Assembly (NCBI RefSeq): GCF_036327755.1 | Contig: NZ_CP109596.1 | Coordinates: 4,960,001-5,024,000, forward strand | DNA from: Nocardia sp. NBC_01503 | GTDB taxonomy: Bacteria > Actinomycetota > Actinomycetes > Mycobacteriales > Mycobacteriaceae | DNA length: 64,000 bases | Direction: 5' to 3' | Shown: positions 61,893 through 64,000 of the stretch, piece by piece | How the letters are laid out: each line of letters starts with the position of its first letter | Position numbering within the stretch: position 1 is the stretch's first letter | Translations under genes and position numbers: made by a program | Notes under the pieces: model-generated | The model's input: only the letters and a program-made list of their open reading frames with translations | Databases searched by the model: none | Told to the model about the DNA's origin: nothing

Positions 61893-62549
61893 TTACCCGC
61901 GGCGGCCGACGGTAATGACGTCCGGAACCAGCCAGGCGGGGATGGGCCGGGCGATCTTGCGCTGGTCCATCACCTTGAAACCGGCATCCTCCAGTAGCTT
62001 TCGGGTCTCGCGCGGCGACGGTGCGTGCGCGGGGAAGAGCGGGCTGCGGGTCAGGCGCTGAATAGGGCGGGCGGTGGGGGCCGACGGGTGCATGGTGGCG
62101 ATGGCGACCAGACCACCGGGGACCAGGACGCGATGAAATTCGCGCAGCGCCACCGGATGGTCGAAGAAGTGGAAGGCGCTGGTGGAGACCACCGCATCCA
62201 ATTCGCCGTCGCCGAGCGGCAGATGTTCGGCGGCCGAGTGCCGCCAGTGCACATCCGCGCAGCGGGCGCGGGCCTGGGCCAGCATGCCGGTGGAGGCGTC
62301 CACCCCGTACACCACCTCGGGCCGCAGCTCCTCGGCGATCCGGGTGGTGAGAATGCCGGTGCCGCAGCCGATATCGGCGATGCGGCGGGATCCGGCGGCG
62401 CGCAGCTCGGCCACCACCTGATCCTGCGGCGGACGGTACACGGCCTGCTGCAGGGCCTTGGTGTCATAGGCCCGGGCGACGTTTCCGAAGAATCCGGTCA
62501 CCAGTTGGTTGAGCGCGCGGTTGCCTGTGGTCATTGCGGTGCTTGGCAT
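61893..62549 (-). CDS. Class I SAM-dependent methyltransferase
   Basis: A 218-residue methyltransferase. SAM site IADIGCGTGILTTRIAEEL with VYGVDASTGMLAQAR; then LPLGDGELDAVVSTSAFHFF and FHRVLVPGGLVAIATMHP. ATG 62549 has aggag 5-6 bases upstream. Divergent from the alcohol dehydrogenase gene. Substrate unknown. Confidence 0.9.
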   Translation of the reverse strand: MPSTAMTTGNRALNQLVTGFFGNVARAYDTKALQQAVYRPPQDQVVAELRAAGSRRIADIGCGTGILTTRIAEELRPEVVYGVDASTGMLAQARARCADVHWRHSAAEHLPLGDGELDAVVSTSAFHFFDHPVALREFHRVLVPGGLVAIATMHPSAPTARPIQRLTRSPLFPAHAPSPRETRKLLEDAGFKVMDQRKIARPIPAWLVPDVITVGRRG

Positions 62550-62645
62550 ATGTGCTCCTATCCGCTCTTCATCGAACCAGATTTCCAACTGTCTGGGAAG
62601 GTGGTAAGTCGGTCCGTTACGGGGTGTTGGAGTAGCGTCGGGCGC

Positions 62646-63761
62646 ATGAGGATTCGTGGAGCTGTACTGGAACGAATCGGGGCGCAGCCGCCCTTCGCCG
62701 AGTCGAAACCCATCGTGGTGAGCGAACTCGACCTGGGTGAACCCGGCCCCGGCGAACTACTGGTGAAGATCGAGGCGGCCGGCCTGTGCCACTCGGATCT
62801 GTCGGTGGTGGACGGGAATCGGGTGCGACCGGTACCCATGCTGCTCGGGCATGAGGCCGCCGGACGAGTGGAGGCCATCGGCCCGGGGGAGAGCGATCTC
62901 GCGGTCGGACAGCGCGTGGTCATGACCTTCCTGCCGCGCTGCGGTGAATGCGCGGGCTGCGCGACCGAGGGCCGCACCCCCTGTCTGCCGGGCAGTATGG
63001 CGAACAACTCCGGTGAACTCATGAACGGCGGACGGCGACTGCTGCGCGACGGTGAGCCGGTGCACCATCACCTGGGCGTCTCCGCGTTCGCCACGCACGC
63101 GGTGGTGGATCGGCATTCGGTGGTTCCGGTGGATGACGATGTGCCGCCGGAGGTGGCGGCCGTACTCGGCTGCGCGGTGCTGACCGGCGGTGGGGCACTG
63201 TTGAATTCGGCGAAGCCCGGACCGGCCGATCGCATTATGGTGGTCGGGCTCGGCGGGGTCGGTATGGCCGCGGTACTGGTGGCGGCGGCGCTGCGCGAGG
63301 GCACCGGCCGCGATGTGATCGCCGTCGACACCGTGCCGGAGAAGTTGCAGGCCGCCATGGAGTTGGGCGCGACCGCGTCCTACACCCCGGCGGAGTTGGC
63401 CGAGCAGGGTATTCAGGCCGAAGTGGTGATCGAGGCCGCGGGCAACGTGCGCGCCTTCGAGACCGCGGTGGCCGCGACCGCGGTCGGCGGCACCACGGTG
63501 ACGGTCGGCCTGCCCGCACCCGATGCCATGGCCAGCGTCTCGCCTTTGGGGCTGGTCGCGCAGGGCCGCTCCATCATCGGCAGCTATCTCGGATCGGCCG
63601 TGCCGTCCCGGGATATTCCGGAGTTCGTGCGCCTGTGGCGCGAGGGCAAGCTGCCGGTCGAGCGATTGGTCTCCTCGCATATCAAGCTCGAGGACATCAA
63701 TTCCGGAATGGATGAGCTCGCCGCGGGGCATGCGCTGCGTCAGGTGGTCGTCTTCGACTGA
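62646..63761 (+). CDS. Zinc-dependent alcohol dehydrogenase (MDR)
   Basis: A 371-residue zinc MDR. Catalytic zinc motifs CHSDLSV and GHEAAGRVEAIG; structural zinc Cys in CGECAGCATEGRTPC; Rossmann loop GLGGVGMAAVLVA followed by VDTVPEKLQAA, an Asp that suggests NAD. It oxidises alcohols to aldehydes, substrate unknown. ATG 62646. An in-frame open stretch to 62025 lies inside the methyltransferase gene and is ignored. Confidence 0.93.
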   Translation: MRIRGAVLERIGAQPPFAESKPIVVSELDLGEPGPGELLVKIEAAGLCHSDLSVVDGNRVRPVPMLLGHEAAGRVEAIGPGESDLAVGQRVVMTFLPRCGECAGCATEGRTPCLPGSMANNSGELMNGGRRLLRDGEPVHHHLGVSAFATHAVVDRHSVVPVDDDVPPEVAAVLGCAVLTGGGALLNSAKPGPADRIMVVGLGGVGMAAVLVAAALREGTGRDVIAVDTVPEKLQAAMELGATASYTPAELAEQGIQAEVVIEAAGNVRAFETAVAATAVGGTTVTVGLPAPDAMASVSPLGLVAQGRSIIGSYLGSAVPSRDIPEFVRLWREGKLPVERLVSSHIKLEDINSGMDELAAGHALRQVVVFD

Positions 63762-63789
63762 GCCGCACCGTATCTCGGTTCGAGACCAA

Positions 63790-63821
63790 CGCGCCCGCCC
63801 CGGATTTCCGTGGCGGGCGCG
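63790..63821. terminator. Bidirectional terminator
   Basis: CGCGCCCGCC and GGCGGGCGCG pair over an approximately 12-base loop, between the alcohol dehydrogenase gene and the convergent partial gene. Confidence 0.7.
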
Positions 63822-63841
63822 GTCTTTCGAAACGGCGGTGC

Positions 63842-64000
63842 CTACTTGACGGTCAGGTTGATCGTCTTGGTCTGCGTCTTCGCGGGCAGCTTGGTGGTGT
63901 CCACCATCAGCACCTCACCGCTGTCCTGCACACCATTCGGCAGGGTCTTGGCCGCGAGCCCGAACGGCGGCGCGTCGCCGGTGGAGCCATCGAGACCGAA
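63842..64000 (-). CDS. Unidentified protein, C-terminal part
   Basis: The last 52 codons of a minus-strand frame that begins beyond the right edge, ending in KTQTKTINLTVK before TAG at 63842-63844. Strand-rich, no recognisable motif in this fragment. It may be a secreted protein, but the N-terminus is not available. Confidence 0.55.
   Translation of the reverse strand, partial: FGLDGSTGDAPPFGLAAKTLPNGVQDSGEVLMVDTTKLPAKTQTKTINLTVK

Noticed and set aside
1..64000. tRNA, rRNA or tmRNA genes.
   Set aside because: I looked for T-arm and anticodon-arm patterns (such as GGTTCGAATCC) in intergenic stretches and found none that folds.

Overview
The window is a high-GC actinobacterial chromosome segment. 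I assign it to a mycolic-acid-containing Mycobacteriales member, most likely Nocardia or a close relative. The reasons are: GTG/ATG starts with short SD sequences, two antigen-85-like mycolyltransferase homologues, a KshA-type Rieske oxygenase, a GpgS homologue, an Sfp/PptT-type phosphopantetheinyl transferase, and a gene order that, as I remember it, follows the Mycobacterium tuberculosis region from proS (Rv2845c) to pepR (Rv2782c). There is no rRNA, tRNA, insertion sequence, prophage or CRISPR array that I can support.

Layout. (1) 1-8800: metabolic operons. These include a transport and salvage run (APC permease, NCS1 nucleobase permease, a yeast-Fcy1-like cytosine deaminase and an IPNS-type 2OG-Fe(II) oxygenase with overlapping or closely spaced ends), then a small NADP oxidoreductase, an NTF2-like protein, a DAP-reductase-like/AhpD-like pair and a hydrolase. 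(2) 8831-22394: translation and RNA core: yaaA, proS, [a chimeric membrane protein and a Uma2 protein], a DUF4439 pair, rimP-nusA-ylxR-infB-DUF503-rbfA-nrnA. (3) 22405-31881: a MuiA-like gene and an envelope island. Two divergent antigen-85-like esterases flank a PapA-like acyltransferase, a DHA2 transporter, a GT-C glycosyltransferase and a GpgS-like glycosyltransferase; the last five genes overlap stop-to-start. This island sits between nrnA and the MATE gene dinF, which are neighbours in M. tuberculosis. (4) 31929-39092: dinF, kshA with a palindromic operator, and an Hsp70/GrpE-like module with an unusual 786-residue partner. (5) 39429-44809: metallophosphoesterase, XdhC, DoxX/TetR, pptT, truB, with dispersed repeats and a 25-bp tandem repeat. 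(6) 44806-54310: TetR/DUF4345, LysR, SDR, MntR, ribF, rpsO, pnp, M16 protease. (7) 54335-64000: TetR, a TerD-VWA protein, a HEAT-like small protein, GNAT, ArsR/MFS, a pentapeptide-repeat protein, a methyltransferase and an alcohol dehydrogenase.

How the parts work together. The core genes cover tRNA charging, 30S maturation (RimP, RbfA, S15), initiation (IF-2), transcription elongation (NusA), RNA decay (PNPase, NrnA), tRNA pseudouridylation (TruB), flavin cofactors (RibF) and carrier-protein priming (PptT). The accessory genes most worth attention are the acyl/mycolyl-glycan island, the Hsp70-GrpE-FN3 module, the three-helix-bundle/solute-binding chimera and the TerD-VWA gene. Several regulator/target pairs carry clear inverted-repeat operators (34420-34441, 42170-42190, 45403-45460, 58039-58089). 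A REP-like element beginning GTCATCCCGGC occurs at four loci.
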